Shown: positions 16,110-25,419, counted from the stretch's first letter. The stretch: DNA of 64,000 nucleotides from Crossiella sp. CA-258035 (GCF_030064675.1 NZ_CP116413.1:405001-469000); one strand, 5' to 3'. Program-made: numbers and translations. Notes: a model not told the origin generated them from the sequence alone.

Positions 16110-17295
16110 CCTCGAGCACCTTGCCCTTGCGGTCCAGCACCGCGCGCCAGCCCCGGGGCAGCCGCAACCGGTCCTCGGGGTTGGTCAGCTCGACGTTCTG
16201 CATGCCGAGGACCTCGCCGATGTCGGCCAGGTCCAGGTTCAGCGTCTCGATGGTGGATTCGTCGAACAGGGCGGCGCGTTTGAACACCGCGCTTTCCAGG
16301 TTGACGTATTTGAACGCCTTGATGAAGCTGAAGATCGCGTCATCGTGGAATTCCGTTTCCGCGGCCTGGACCTCGCCGTGGAACTCCGAGGTGCTGAAAC
16401 TCGCTTTTCCGTAGAACAGGCTGCCGGTCAGCTCGACGGTGCCGGTGAAGGTGACCGCGTCCAGGGTGAAGCCGGCGTAGAGCTCGGCGTCCGGGGCGCT
16501 GAACACGCCGACCCGGCACTGGTTGAGCACGAAGTTCTCCAGCACCGCGCCGGTCAGGTCGAGGTTGCACACCACGTCCTCCGGCGCGTTGCGCAGGATT
16601 TCCGCGACCAGCCGCTGCGCGGCCAGCCGGACCTGGCGTTCCCGGTCCTCCGCGCGGTCCTGCTCGTCCTCGGCGTGCGGCAGCTTCTTGGGCTTGGGCG
16701 GCGGCTGGATGTCCTCGCCGCTGAGCTGGTTGCGCAGGGTCTTGTAGCGCTCGTGCCGGAACGGGCGGCGCAGGTAGGAGCACAGCACGTCCACCACGGT
16801 CTGGGTGCGCGTCGGGTGCGCCCGCGCCAGGCCCACGAGTGCGTGCAGCGCGCCCACCCGGACCTGGTCCGCCTCGTGCCCGAGCAGCTCCACCGAGCGG
16901 GCGAACCGCTCGTCGGCCACCCGCTCCCGGTCGTGCATGGCGCGCACCCGCTCCAGCTCCTGGCGGGCCACCTCCACGGTCTGCCGGTCCCGCTCGATCT
17001 CCCGCCGGTCCTCCTCGGTGCGCCGCCTGCGGTCGTTGAGCCACAACGCGTACAGCGCGATCAGCGCACCGGAGGCGACACCGCCGGTCTTGAGCGCCTC
17101 GGCCCGGCCCGCGCCCGGATCGGAGCTCAGCAGCCAGCCCACGGCCAGGCCGAGCACGCCGATCGCGCCGCAGATGGTGGCGCCGAGCATGACGCTCTGC
17201 TTGTCCTTGTCCGCCCGGCGCGCACGCACCAGCAGCAGCACGACCGCGGTCACCAGACCGGCCGCGCCACCGCCGACCCACAGCCAGGGCTCCAT
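16075..17295 (-). CDS. Membrane protein with coiled coil and pentapeptide-like C-terminal repeats
   Basis: A 406-residue protein. Three hydrophobic segments fill residues 1-110 (WVGGGAAGLVTAVVLLLV and two more), followed by a highly charged helix (RRRRTEEDRREIERDR, about residues 110-165) likely to form a coiled coil. An alpha-helical middle part (SVELLGHEADQVRVGALHALVGLA) follows. The C-terminal part has degenerate pentapeptide-like repeats (NLDLTGAVLENF; YVNLESAVFKRAALFDES). Similar three-part proteins are frequent in actinomycetes and have no assigned role. I chose the ATG at 17295 because upstream in-frame residues are not membrane-protein-like. Its end overlaps the convergent LacI gene by 35 bases. 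Confidence 0.78.
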   Translation of the reverse strand: MEPWLWVGGGAAGLVTAVVLLLVRARRADKDKQSVMLGATICGAIGVLGLAVGWLLSSDPGAGRAEALKTGGVASGALIALYALWLNDRRRRTEEDRREIERDRQTVEVARQELERVRAMHDRERVADERFARSVELLGHEADQVRVGALHALVGLARAHPTRTQTVVDVLCSYLRRPFRHERYKTLRNQLSGEDIQPPPKPKKLPHAEDEQDRAEDRERQVRLAAQRLVAEILRNAPEDVVCNLDLTGAVLENFVLNQCRVGVFSAPDAELYAGFTLDAVTFTGTVELTGSLFYGKASFSTSEFHGEVQAAETEFHDDAIFSFIKAFKYVNLESAVFKRAALFDESTIETLNLDLADIGEVLGMQNVELTNPEDRLRLPRGWRAVLDRKGKVLEVRGRTTAERLA

Positions 17296-17442
17296 GCCCA
17301 GATTGTCTCTCCCGATCTGCCGTTCCTCCTGGTGAAGGATGTTTTTCCACCCGGACGGCCGAGAGAATGAACTCACCATTCGACCGGCGCCGTCGAATTG
17401 TCACGTGCGCCTTCGTAAATCTCCCCGGTTATCCTTGCCGCT

Positions 17443-18066
17443 ATGACTCAGGCGCCGCGCACTCGGGGCAGGCTGAACCGGTCGCTGGTGCTGGCCAAGG
17501 CGATCGAGCTGATGGACGCCGACGGCGTGGACGGGCTCACCATCCGCGCGCTGGCCACCGCGCTGGGCGCCAAGCCGATGGCGATCTACACCTACTTCGC
17601 CGGCAAGGACGAGCTGCTCGCCGCGGCCTACGAGGACCTGGTCACCCGCACCCCGCTGCCCGCGCTGGAGGAGGGGACCGAGGGCCTGAAGCGGGCCATG
17701 CGCGCGCACCGGGCGGTGCTGCTGGCCCACCCCTGCCTGATCCAGCTGGTGGTGCGGATGGACCGGCCCGGCGAGTACGACCTGCGGCTCAACGAGGCCG
17801 CCTTCGCCGCGCTGCTGCACACCGGGATGTCCCCGCGCGAGGCGCTGCTGCGCGGGGCCGCGGCCAACTGGCTGGTGCTGGGCAGCCTGACCCGCAACAC
17901 GGCCAAGATGGTCCAGCACCCCGAGGGGCTGCCGACCGCGGCGGACTTCCCGCCGGAGACCCATCCCGCACTGCACGCGGTGCTCTCGGTGCTGCCCGGC
18001 CTCGACGAGGAGGAGCTGTTCGAGGCCGGGCTGGACCTGGTGCTCGGCACTACTTCTGGCAGCTGA
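17443..18066 (+). CDS. TetR family transcriptional regulator
   Basis: A 207-residue TetR repressor. The N-terminal helix-turn-helix is LTIRALATALGAKPMAIYTYFAGKDELLAAA (residues 35-65), and the C-terminal domain fits the TetR_C tetracycline-repressor-like group. No clear ribosome site precedes the ATG. Its stop lies 17 bases inside the convergent alpha/beta hydrolase gene at 18050. The palindrome GTACTTAGTAC in front of that hydrolase (19529) is a plausible target, so it may control the neighbouring secreted hydrolases. The effector is unknown. Confidence 0.88.
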   Translation: MTQAPRTRGRLNRSLVLAKAIELMDADGVDGLTIRALATALGAKPMAIYTYFAGKDELLAAAYEDLVTRTPLPALEEGTEGLKRAMRAHRAVLLAHPCLIQLVVRMDRPGEYDLRLNEAAFAALLHTGMSPREALLRGAAANWLVLGSLTRNTAKMVQHPEGLPTAADFPPETHPALHAVLSVLPGLDEEELFEAGLDLVLGTTSGS

Positions 18067-19513
18067 CGTCCTTGGCGGGCAACGTGCCGCCGACGAGGTA
18101 GCCGGTCACCTCCGCGTCCACGCAGGCGTTGCCGGAGTTGGCGTAGACCCCGTGCACGCGGGTGTTCTCCAGCAGCACCAGCCGTCCCTGCTCGCCGAGG
18201 GCGCGGCGCAGTCCCTTGGCCCCGGCCAGCGGCGTGGCGGTGTCGCCGGAGGCTTGCACGACCAGCACGCTCTTCGCCCGGCCCGGCACCACCTGGGTCG
18301 GCGGCTCGATCGGCTTGCCCGGCCAGAACGCGCACGGGTGGATGTTGCTCGCCGCCGCGCCGAAGAACGGGTACCTGTGCCCATCCAGGGCCGAGTCCAC
18401 CGCGTAGCGGGCCGGATCGCGCGGCCACTCGGCGTCGTCGCAGGCCACGGCCAGGTGGCTGGAGAACAGCTGGTCCGCGGGCGGCAGCGCGGCCACCTGG
18501 TCCGCCAGCGCGATCGCCGCCGGATCGCGCAGCTCGCCGCGGTCCAGGTCGCTGATCAGCGCGGTCAGCGCCGGGTTGTCGCGCTCGTCGTAGAGCACCC
18601 CGCGGACCACGGGGCGCAGCACCTCGCCGGTGAAGGTGAACGAGCCGTGCCGGACCGGGTGCCGGTCCAGCTCCGGCAGCAGCGCGTCCAGCCGGGCCCG
18701 GACCCGCTCGGCGGTCTGGCCCAGCGGCGCGCCGTTGCGCACCGTCCAGTCCGCCCACTCGGACAGCGCCTGCTCGTTCACCGGGCCCCAGTTGCGGAAG
18801 CTCGGCCGCCAGGCCGAGGCCGGGTCGACCGCGCTGTCCAGCACCACCCGGTCGGCCCGGTCCGGGAACAGCTGGGTGTAGACCGCGCCCAGGTAGGTGC
18901 CGTAGGAGGTGCCGAAGTAGCTGGCCGTGCGCTCGCCGAGCGCGGCCCGCACCACGTCCAGGTCGCGGGCGACGTTGCGGGTGGTGAGGAACGGCGCCCG
19001 GTCGCCGAAGCGCTGGTGGCACTGCCGGGCGAGGTCGGCGGCGGCCCGCGCGTCGGCGGCGAAGCCGTGCTTGCCGGGGTGCCGGGGCCAGGTCACCTCG
19101 AACAGCGAACCGGTCTGGCCGCACTCGACCTGCCCGCTTTGCCCGATCCCGCGCGGGTCCATGCCGATCAGGTCGAAGCGGTCCAGCACGTCCTTGGGCA
19201 GCCTGGAGTGCAGGTCGCTCGGCAGGTCCAGGCCCGCGCCGCCCGGCCCGCCGGGGTTGGTCAGCAGGATGCCGTGCCGCTTGGCCGCCTCGGCGGCCTT
19301 GATCCGGGAGATGGCGATCTGGATCTTGCGACCGCCCGGGTTCCGGTAGTCCAGGGGCACGTCCAGGGTGGCGCATTCCTGGGGCGTGCCGGGCTTGCCG
19401 TCACAGTCTGTCCACTGTGGACGATTCGGGGCTGGTTCGGCGGTGGCGGGCGCGGCCGTCGTCGCGAGCAGGGCGACGGCGGCCGCGGCCAGCGGGAACC
19501 TTCGATGGGGCAT
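18050..19513 (-). CDS. Secreted alpha/beta hydrolase, TAP-like (tripeptidyl aminopeptidase family)
   Basis: A 487-residue exported protein with a Sec signal peptide (LAAAAVALLATTAAPATA) and the oxyanion block LTNPGGPGGAGLD near residue 87. The nucleophile motif is GTSYGTYLG near residue 210. The C-terminal TAP-like domain carries Asp (ASGDTATP) and His (TRVHGVYANSGNACVD). This matches actinomycete tripeptidyl aminopeptidases and related SCO-type hydrolases that release N-terminal peptides or cleave esters outside the cell. It is a close paralogue of the gene at 19544, and both open with PQWTDCD. A palindrome in the 30-base gap between them suggests separate control. Confidence 0.9.
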   Translation of the reverse strand: MPHRRFPLAAAAVALLATTAAPATAEPAPNRPQWTDCDGKPGTPQECATLDVPLDYRNPGGRKIQIAISRIKAAEAAKRHGILLTNPGGPGGAGLDLPSDLHSRLPKDVLDRFDLIGMDPRGIGQSGQVECGQTGSLFEVTWPRHPGKHGFAADARAAADLARQCHQRFGDRAPFLTTRNVARDLDVVRAALGERTASYFGTSYGTYLGAVYTQLFPDRADRVVLDSAVDPASAWRPSFRNWGPVNEQALSEWADWTVRNGAPLGQTAERVRARLDALLPELDRHPVRHGSFTFTGEVLRPVVRGVLYDERDNPALTALISDLDRGELRDPAAIALADQVAALPPADQLFSSHLAVACDDAEWPRDPARYAVDSALDGHRYPFFGAAASNIHPCAFWPGKPIEPPTQVVPGRAKSVLVVQASGDTATPLAGAKGLRRALGEQGRLVLLENTRVHGVYANSGNACVDAEVTGYLVGGTLPAKDVSCQK

Positions 19514-19528
19514 GCCACCGAAGTTAGT

Positions 19529-19539
19529 GTACTTAGTAC
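19529..19539. promoter_or_regulatory. Palindrome GTACTTAGTAC, candidate TetR operator
   Basis: GTAC-TTA-GTAC is a perfect 11-base palindrome lying 16-26 bases upstream of the TAP-like gene start at 19513 and just after the stop of its paralogue. TetR-family operators are often palindromes of this kind, and a TetR gene lies at the other end of the hydrolase gene. Confidence 0.45.
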
Positions 19540-19543
19540 GTGA

Positions 19544-21016
19544 TCAGCCAGGTACGTTCGCGCAGCGCTGATCCGCCTCCGGCAGGCTGCCGCTGACCAG
19601 GTACTTCGTCACCGTGTTGTCCACGCAGGCGTTGCCGTAGCGGGCGTAGAGCCCGTGCATCCGGGCGTCCGCCAGGGTCAGCAGCCGGGCGTTCGCGCCG
19701 AGCATCCGGCGCATGCTGACCGCGCCGGCGTACGGCGTGGCCGAGTCCCCGGTGGCGCCGACCACCAGCGAGCCGTGCCGGGCCGGGCGGATCTTGGTGG
19801 TCTGCTCCAGCGGCCGGTGCGGCCAGTACGCGCACGGCCCGATCCCGGCCGCGGCCGCGCCGAAGAACGGGTACCGCTTGGCGTCCAGCGCGGTCTCGGC
19901 GGCGTACCGGGCCGGGTCGCGGTCCCAGGCGGCGTCGGTGCACTGCACGGCCAGGAAGACCGAGACGAAGTTGTCCGCGGGGAAGGTGGCCAGCACCGCG
20001 TCCAGGAAGCCGCGCACCGCCGGGTCGCTGAGCTGCCCGTCGGCCAGGTCGGCGACCAGCCCGGCGAGCACCGGGTCGCTGCGGTCGCTGTAGAGCACCA
20101 GCCTGCTCACCTCGCGCAGCGTGTTGCCGTCCAGCTTCAGCTGCCCGTACTGGGCGGGTCGCTGGTCCAGCGCCCGGCCCAGCTCCGCGTAGTGCGCGCG
20201 CACCGCGGCCGGGGTCGCGCCGAAGTGGTAGGTGGCGTCCCGTTCCGCCGCCCAGTCCACCCAGTCCGCGAACGCGGTCTCCGCGGCCGGTCCCCAGCCC
20301 CGGTTCATGCCGTGCCAGACCTTGGCCGGGTCGATCGCGCCGTCCAGCACCATCCGGTCCACCCGCGCCGGGAACAGCTGCCCGTACACCGCGCCCAGGT
20401 AGGTGCCGTAGGACCCGCCGTAGAAGCTGATCCGCTGCTCACCCAGCCCGGCCCTGACCACGTCCAGGTCCCTGGCGGCGTTGCGGGTGGAGGCGAAGGG
20501 CAACCGGTCCCCTTCCGCCCGCTGGCACTGCCTCGCGACCTCCTTGGCCGCCTTGGCCTCGGCCGGGAACCCGCCGGGACCGGGCAGCCGCGGCCACAGC
20601 GCGTCGAAGACCGTGCCGGTGAACCCGCAGGACAGCGGACTGCTCCTGCCCACGAACCGGGGGTCGAAGCCGATCAGGTCGAACCGGTCCAGCACGTCCT
20701 TGGGGAAGGTCTGCGCGAGTCCCAGCGGCATGTCCAGCCCGCTGCCGCCCGGCCCGCCGGGGTTGACCAGCAGCACCCCGTGCCGCTTGGCCGGATCCGC
20801 CGCCTTGAGCCGGGAAATCGCCAGCTCGACGGTCTTCCCGCCCGGCGCCCGGTAGTCCAGTGGCGCGCGCAGGGTGGCGCATTCCAGTGGGGTGGCGGGG
20901 TCAGCGTCGCAGTCTGTCCACTGTGGACTCTGCGGCGCGGCGGTCACCGGCGGAGCGAGGGACAACGCGAGGAGCGCCGTCAGGGATGCCGCGAACGCGG
21001 CACGGCTGGTACGCAT
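19544..21016 (-). CDS. Secreted alpha/beta hydrolase, TAP-like, paralogue of the neighbouring gene
   Basis: A 490-residue exported hydrolase starting at the ATG at 21016, which directly opens a signal peptide (SRAAFAASLTALLALSLAPP). The motif set is that of its neighbour: VNPGGPGGSGLD, nucleophile GGSYGTYLG, GATGDSATP and ARMHGLYARYGNACVD. The two proteins align along their full length, so they arose by tandem duplication. The replacement of GTSYG by GGSYG, and the differing middle regions, suggest different specificities. The gene is separated from the downstream paralogue by only 30 bases, and the otsB-side terminator lies just upstream. Confidence 0.9.
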   Translation of the reverse strand: MRTSRAAFAASLTALLALSLAPPVTAAPQSPQWTDCDADPATPLECATLRAPLDYRAPGGKTVELAISRLKAADPAKRHGVLLVNPGGPGGSGLDMPLGLAQTFPKDVLDRFDLIGFDPRFVGRSSPLSCGFTGTVFDALWPRLPGPGGFPAEAKAAKEVARQCQRAEGDRLPFASTRNAARDLDVVRAGLGEQRISFYGGSYGTYLGAVYGQLFPARVDRMVLDGAIDPAKVWHGMNRGWGPAAETAFADWVDWAAERDATYHFGATPAAVRAHYAELGRALDQRPAQYGQLKLDGNTLREVSRLVLYSDRSDPVLAGLVADLADGQLSDPAVRGFLDAVLATFPADNFVSVFLAVQCTDAAWDRDPARYAAETALDAKRYPFFGAAAAGIGPCAYWPHRPLEQTTKIRPARHGSLVVGATGDSATPYAGAVSMRRMLGANARLLTLADARMHGLYARYGNACVDNTVTKYLVSGSLPEADQRCANVPG

Positions 21017-21029
21017 GTGCCAGAAACTA

Positions 21030-21060
21030 CGGGCCGTCGCGCGGTTCGCGCGACGGCCCG
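21030..21060 (-). terminator. Perfect 14-bp hairpin terminator after the trehalose genes
   Basis: CGGGCCGTCGCGCG (21030-21043), a GTT loop and its exact complement (21047-21060) lie 19 bases beyond the stop of the OtsB-GH15 gene, between it and the start of the TAP-like gene. Confidence 0.8.
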
Positions 21061-21078
21061 TTCGTTGGTGCTTTCGGC

Positions 21079-23607
21079 TCAGGCGTCCAGCAGTTGGGCG
21101 CAGCGGATCAGGCCCAGGTGCGAGTACGCCTGCGGGTGGTTGCCCAGCGAGCGCTCGGCCACCGGGTCGTACTCCTCCGGCAGCAGCCCGGTCGGCCCGG
21201 CACAGTCCACCATCTGCTGGAACAGCTCCTCGGCCTCGGTCCGGCGGCCGGTGAGCAGGTATGCCTCGATCATCCAGGCCGCGCACAGGTGCCAGCCGCC
21301 CTCAGAACCCGGCAGGCCGTCGTCGCGGTGGTAGCGGTAGACGGTGACGCCGGAGCGCAGCTCGGCCTCGGTCGCGGTGACCGTGGCCTGGAAGCGCTCG
21401 TCAGCCGGGTCGATCAGGCCGGACAGGCCGATGTGCAGGGTGGCCGCGTCCAGGTCGGTGCCGTCGTAGGCGGTGGTGAAGGACTGGACCTCGTCGTTCC
21501 AGCCGTGCTCCAGCACGTCCGCGCGGATGGTCTCGCGCAGCTTGACCCACTCCGGGTCGACCTCCCGGCCGAAGCTCTCGCCGAGGGCGATCGCCCGGTC
21601 CAGGGTGACCCAGCACATGACCTTGGAGTAGACGCGGTGCCGCGGTGCGGCGCGCTCCTCCCAGATGCCGTGGTCGGGCTCGTGCCAGCGGCGGGTGACC
21701 GCCTCGGCCATCGCCTGCACCATGCGCCAGTCCTCGTCGGTCAGCTTGCCCCTGGCCTCGGTCAGCTTCTTGACCAGGTCGACCACCGGGCCGAAGACGT
21801 CCAGCTGGACCTGCTGGTTGGCCAGGTTGCCCACCCGCACCGGGCGCGAGCCCGCGTAGCCGGGCAGGGTGTCCAGCACCGCTTCCGGGCCGAGCGTGGT
21901 GCCGTGCAGGGTGTAGAGCGGGTGCAGCCGCTCCGGGCTGGTCAGCGTGCCCAGCACGGTGTGCAGCCAGCCCAGGTAGGCCTCGGCCTCGGCGAGGGAG
22001 CCCAGCGACACCAACGCTTGCGCGGACAGAGCCGCGTCGCGGACCCAGCAGTAGCGGTAGTCCCAGTTGCGGACCCCGCCGATCTCCTCCGGCAGCGAGG
22101 AGGTGGCCGCGGCCAGGAAGGCGCCGGTCTCCCCGTGCTGCAGGCCGCGCAGGGTCAGCGCGGAACGGGCCACCAGCTCACGCTGGGTCTTGGGCAGGTC
22201 CAGGGTGCCCAGCCACTCCGACCAGTAGCGGTCGGCGCGGCCGCGGCGCTCGGCCTCCGGGGTCTCCGCGGCGGTGAGGTCGTCGGTGCCGCAGCGCAGT
22301 TCCAGCACCACCGGCGAGCCGGGGTGCACCGCGACGATGGCCTGCGCGGTGTCGTGCTGGCCGTCGCTGGTGACCTGCCAGTGCACGCCGGGGGAGCGCA
22401 GCACGATCGGGTCCGAGGTGCCCAGCACCCGCAGCCCGTCGTCCTCGGCCACCAGCGACACCGGGACCTGGCCGAACTCCGGCCGCGGCGCGAAGGTGAC
22501 CAGCGCGGTGGTGTCACCGGAGATCACCCGCACCAGGTCGGTGCGCTGCGGCGGCGCGTAGTGGTCCAGGTAGTCGGTGACCAGCAGCTTGGACCAGCGG
22601 GTCTCCACCGTCATGGTGCCGGGCACGTAGCGCTGGCCCAGCGGCAGGCCGTTGCGCTCGGGCTTGATCGAGAAGTGGCCCGCGGACGGCCCGCCCAACA
22701 GGTCGGCGAAGATCGCCGCCGAGTCCGGCTCGGGGTGGCACAGCCAGGTCAGCCGGGCGTCTGGGGTGACCAGGGCGACCGAGCGCTCGTTGGAGAGCAT
22801 GGTCAGCCGCTCGATCGGCACCGCCTGCTCGCCGTAGAGCCAGTTCCGGCGCTCCTCCAGCAGGAAGGCCAGCACCAGCGCGACCTCGGCGGTGTCCGGG
22901 ATGCGGTACTCCGCGGCGCTCTCGCCGTCGCCCACCTTCACGCCCAGGTCAGGGCCTGCCAGGCGGATGAATGCCTTTTCGTCGGTGACGTCGTCGCCGA
23001 TGAAGAACGCGGCCGAGGCGGCCACCTGGTGCCGGAGCACGTCGAGGGCGTGGCCCTTGTCGGTCTGGATCACGGCCAGCTCGATCACCGCCTTGCCCTC
23101 GGTGACCTGGATGTCCGGCCAGGTGCACGGGCCCTGGCGGACGGCCTCGAAGACGCGTTCGCCGATCTCCGGCTCGGCGCGCCGGGAGTGCACCGCCACC
23201 GAGGCGGGCTTGAACTCCAGGTGCACGCCGGGGGCGTCCGCGACGATCTCCTCGATCGCCCGGCGGACCCGGGTGAGCCGGTCCTTGGCGGCGGCGTCCA
23301 GCTCGTGCACGAAGCCGACGTCGAACTCCGAGCCGTGCGAGCCCACCAGGTGGACCTCGGCCGGCAGGCGGGACAGGGTGGCCAGGTCGCGCAGGGCGCG
23401 CCCGGAGATGACCGCGATCGTGGTGGCGGGCAGGGCGGCCAGCGATCGCAGCGCGTTCACCGACTCCGGCAGCGGCCGGGCACGTTCGGGATCGGCGACG
23501 ATCGGGGCCAGGGTCCCGTCGTAGTCGCAGGCGACCAGCAGCCTCGGAGTCCGAGCCAGCTGAATGATCGCGCGCCGCAACTCGATGGGGAGGGTCTCGG
23601 CGGTCAA
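21079..23607 (-). CDS. otsB: Trehalose-6-phosphate phosphatase fused to a GH15 glucoamylase/trehalase-like domain
   Basis: An 842-residue two-domain protein. Residues 1-250 are a HAD trehalose-phosphatase: VACDYDGTLAPIV near 27, ISGR, GSHGSE and GDDVTDEKAF. From about 260 to the end is a GH15-type (alpha/alpha)6 domain with GGVRNWDYRYCWVRDAAL near 507, NLANQQVQLDVFG and a late GLLPEEYDP block that probably holds a catalytic Glu. In mycobacteria GH15 proteins of this type are trehalases. The preferred start is the TTG at 23607, six or seven bases after AGGAGG; no ATG is well placed. It follows otsA by 70 bases. Making trehalose and possibly hydrolysing it in one protein is puzzling, and the GH15 part may act on another glycan. 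Confidence 0.9.
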   Translation of the reverse strand: MTAETLPIELRRAIIQLARTPRLLVACDYDGTLAPIVADPERARPLPESVNALRSLAALPATTIAVISGRALRDLATLSRLPAEVHLVGSHGSEFDVGFVHELDAAAKDRLTRVRRAIEEIVADAPGVHLEFKPASVAVHSRRAEPEIGERVFEAVRQGPCTWPDIQVTEGKAVIELAVIQTDKGHALDVLRHQVAASAAFFIGDDVTDEKAFIRLAGPDLGVKVGDGESAAEYRIPDTAEVALVLAFLLEERRNWLYGEQAVPIERLTMLSNERSVALVTPDARLTWLCHPEPDSAAIFADLLGGPSAGHFSIKPERNGLPLGQRYVPGTMTVETRWSKLLVTDYLDHYAPPQRTDLVRVISGDTTALVTFAPRPEFGQVPVSLVAEDDGLRVLGTSDPIVLRSPGVHWQVTSDGQHDTAQAIVAVHPGSPVVLELRCGTDDLTAAETPEAERRGRADRYWSEWLGTLDLPKTQRELVARSALTLRGLQHGETGAFLAAATSSLPEEIGGVRNWDYRYCWVRDAALSAQALVSLGSLAEAEAYLGWLHTVLGTLTSPERLHPLYTLHGTTLGPEAVLDTLPGYAGSRPVRVGNLANQQVQLDVFGPVVDLVKKLTEARGKLTDEDWRMVQAMAEAVTRRWHEPDHGIWEERAAPRHRVYSKVMCWVTLDRAIALGESFGREVDPEWVKLRETIRADVLEHGWNDEVQSFTTAYDGTDLDAATLHIGLSGLIDPADERFQATVTATEAELRSGVTVYRYHRDDGLPGSEGGWHLCAAWMIEAYLLTGRRTEAEELFQQMVDCAGPTGLLPEEYDPVAERSLGNHPQAYSHLGLIRCAQLLDA

Positions 23608-23677
23608 CGCCTTCCTCCTACGTGGCGTTCGGGGCGGTTGAGAACTATGTGGGCGCGCCCCGGGGGATGGGCGCCAC

Positions 23678-25117
23678 CTATGTCGCGTTGCTCTGCGTGC
23701 CCAGGGCCTCGAGGAACGATCGAGCCCAGCGGTCGACGTCGTGGGTGAGGACCTGGCGGCGCAGAGCGCGCATCCTACGGCGGCCCTCGGCCGGATCAAC
23801 GGTGAGGGCAGCCTGCAATGCGTTCTTCACGCCATCCAGATCGTGCGGGTTGACGAGAAAAGCGCTCGTGAGTTCAGCGGCGGCTCCGGCGAACTCACTG
23901 AGAACAAGTGTTCCACCGAGGTCGTGTCGGCAGGCCACATACTCCTTGCAGACGAGGTTCATACCATCTCGAACCGGTGTCACCACCATCACATCAGCGG
24001 CACAGAAGAAGGCGGCCAGCTCCTTGCGGTCCACCGACTGGTGCAAGTAGTGCACGGCCGGGTGACCCACCCGAGCGAACTCGCCGTTGATCCGTCCCAC
24101 GCCGCGCTCGATGTCCTCGCGCATCTGCTGGTAGTGCTCGACCCGCTCCCGGCTGGGCGTGGCCAGCTGGATCATGGTCACGTCCTGTGAGTTGATCCGC
24201 TCCTCGGCCAGCAGCTCGTGCAGCGCGCGCAGCCGGACGTCGATGCCCTTGGTGTAGTCGAGGCGGTCCACGCCGAGCAGGATCTTCTTCGGGTTGCCCA
24301 GCTCACGCCGGATCTCCGCAGCGCGCTGCTGCACCTCGCGGGTGCGCGCGAGCTGGTCCAGCCCGGCGGAGTCGATGGAGATCGGGAACGCGCCGACCCG
24401 CACCAGCCGGTCGCCCACCGGCACCAGGCCGGGCCGGGTGCGCACACCCACCGCGCCCCTGGTCGGCTCCAGGCCGAGCAGCCTGCGGGCCAGCCAGAGG
24501 AAGTTCTGCGCGCCACCCGGCCGGTGGAACCCGACCAGGTCCGCGCCGAGCAGCCCGCGGATGATCTCCCCGCGCCAGGGCAGCTGCATGAACAGCTCCA
24601 CCGGCGGGAACGGGATGTGCAGGAAGAACCCGATCCGCAGGTCCGGCCGCTGTTCCCGCAGCATCGCGGGCACCAGCTGGAGCTGGTAGTCCTGCACCCA
24701 CACGGTCGCGCCCTCGGCGGCGATCTTGGCGGTGGCGTCGGCGAAGCGCTGGTTGACCTTCACGTAGGCGTCCCACCACTTGCGGTGGTAGGCGGGCGGG
24801 GCCACCACGTCGTGGTAGAGCGGCCACAGCGTCCCGTTGGAGAAGCCCTCGTAGTAGTCGCGCACCTCCTGCGCGCTCAGCTGCACCGGGTGCAGCTGCA
24901 CCCCAGTCTCCTCGAACGGCTCGACCTCGGCGTCGGCCACCCCCGGCCAGCCGACCCAGGCGCCGCTGCGCGAGCGCAGGAACGGCTCCAGCGAGGAGAC
25001 CAGCCCGCCAGGACTGCGTTTCCACCGCTCCGTGCCGTCGTCCAACCGCTCGAGGTCGACGGGTAGACGGTTGGCGATCACGATGAAGTCAGCAGCCGAG
25101 TCCATCGCAGCACCCAC
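23678..25117 (-). CDS. otsA: Alpha,alpha-trehalose-phosphate synthase (UDP-forming or GDP-forming)
   Basis: A 479-residue GT20 glycosyltransferase that joins an NDP-glucose to glucose-6-phosphate to make trehalose-6-phosphate. Conserved features are [10 protein letters not shown] near the N-terminus, GWPG, the [11 protein letters not shown] and [10 protein letters not shown] acceptor loops, [10 protein letters not shown] (nucleotide site) and [20 protein letters not shown] with SEFAGAA. The GTG at 25117 has GGAGG eight bases upstream, whereas an ATG four codons later is too far from it. The product feeds the OtsB domain encoded 70 bases downstream. Trehalose protects against osmotic, desiccation and heat stress. 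The sugar-nucleotide donor cannot be decided from sequence. Confidence 0.93.
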   Translation of the reverse strand: MGAAMDSAADFIVIANRLPVDLERLDDGTERWKRSPGGLVSSLEPFLRSRSGAWVGWPGVADAEVEPFEETGVQLHPVQLSAQEVRDYYEGFSNGTLWPLYHDVVAPPAYHRKWWDAYVKVNQRFADATAKIAAEGATVWVQDYQLQLVPAMLREQRPDLRIGFFLHIPFPPVELFMQLPWRGEIIRGLLGADLVGFHRPGGAQNFLWLARRLLGLEPTRGAVGVRTRPGLVPVGDRLVRVGAFPISIDSAGLDQLARTREVQQRAAEIRRELGNPKKILLGVDRLDYTKGIDVRLRALHELLAEERINSQDVTMIQLATPSRERVEHYQQMREDIERGVGRINGEFARVGHPAVHYLHQSVDRKELAAFFCAADVMVVTPVRDGMNLVCKEYVACRHDLGGTLVLSEFAGAAAELTSAFLVNPHDLDGVKNALQAALTVDPAEGRRRMRALRRQVLTHDVDRWARSFLEALGTQSNAT

Positions 25118-25268
25118 CGGGTCCGCCTCCTTTGTCGACAGGGATCCGTGACCTGAGGTTATCCACAACGCCGCAGGTCTACCTGTTGGCGTAACGGCTG
25201 TCACAGTCCGCGATCGGGCGGTTGTTATGCGCACGGGCGCGAGCCGCTTACGATGTTCCCGGCGTCAC

Positions 25269-25341
25269 GCCGGTGTAGCTCAATTGGCAGAGCACTCGCC
25301 TTGTAAGCGAGGGGTTACGGGTTCAAGTCCCGTCACCGGCT
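25269..25341 (+). tRNA. tRNA-Thr (anticodon TGT)
   Basis: A complete 73-base cloverleaf: acceptor arms GCCGGTG (25269-25275) and CACCGGC (25334-25340), a D-arm GCTCAATTGGCAGAGC, anticodon stem CTCGC/GCGAG around loop CTTGTAA, and a T-arm ACGGG-TTCAAGT-CCCGT. The anticodon TGT is at 25302-25304, read as Thr. The CCA end is not encoded. It stands alone, and a GC-rich hairpin follows about 60 bases downstream. Confidence 0.96.
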
Positions 25342-25398
25342 CGTAGCGCCCTTGGCTGCTCGCCGCCGTTGGCGGCTTCGCCGGGGCTCGTTGTGTGA

Positions 25399-25419
25399 TC
25401 CGGGGGCCGAGCCCCCGGA
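25399..25419 (+). terminator. GC-rich hairpin downstream of tRNA-Thr
   Basis: TCCGGGGGC (25399-25407), loop CGA, and GCCCCCGGA (25411-25419) form a perfect 9-bp stem. A smaller hairpin, GCCGCC-GTT-GGCGGC, lies at 25362-25376. Either could end tRNA transcription. Confidence 0.55.

Noticed and set aside
20860-23748. Very long plus-strand open frame opposite otsB-GH15
   Set aside because: GC-rich coding DNA creates long antisense frames; the opposite strand encodes clear conserved HAD and GH15 motifs.
25159-25167. TTATCCACA, an exact E. coli-type DnaA box
   Set aside because: It is alone, with no cluster of further DnaA boxes, no AT-rich unwinding region and no dnaA or dnaN nearby, so it is not an origin.
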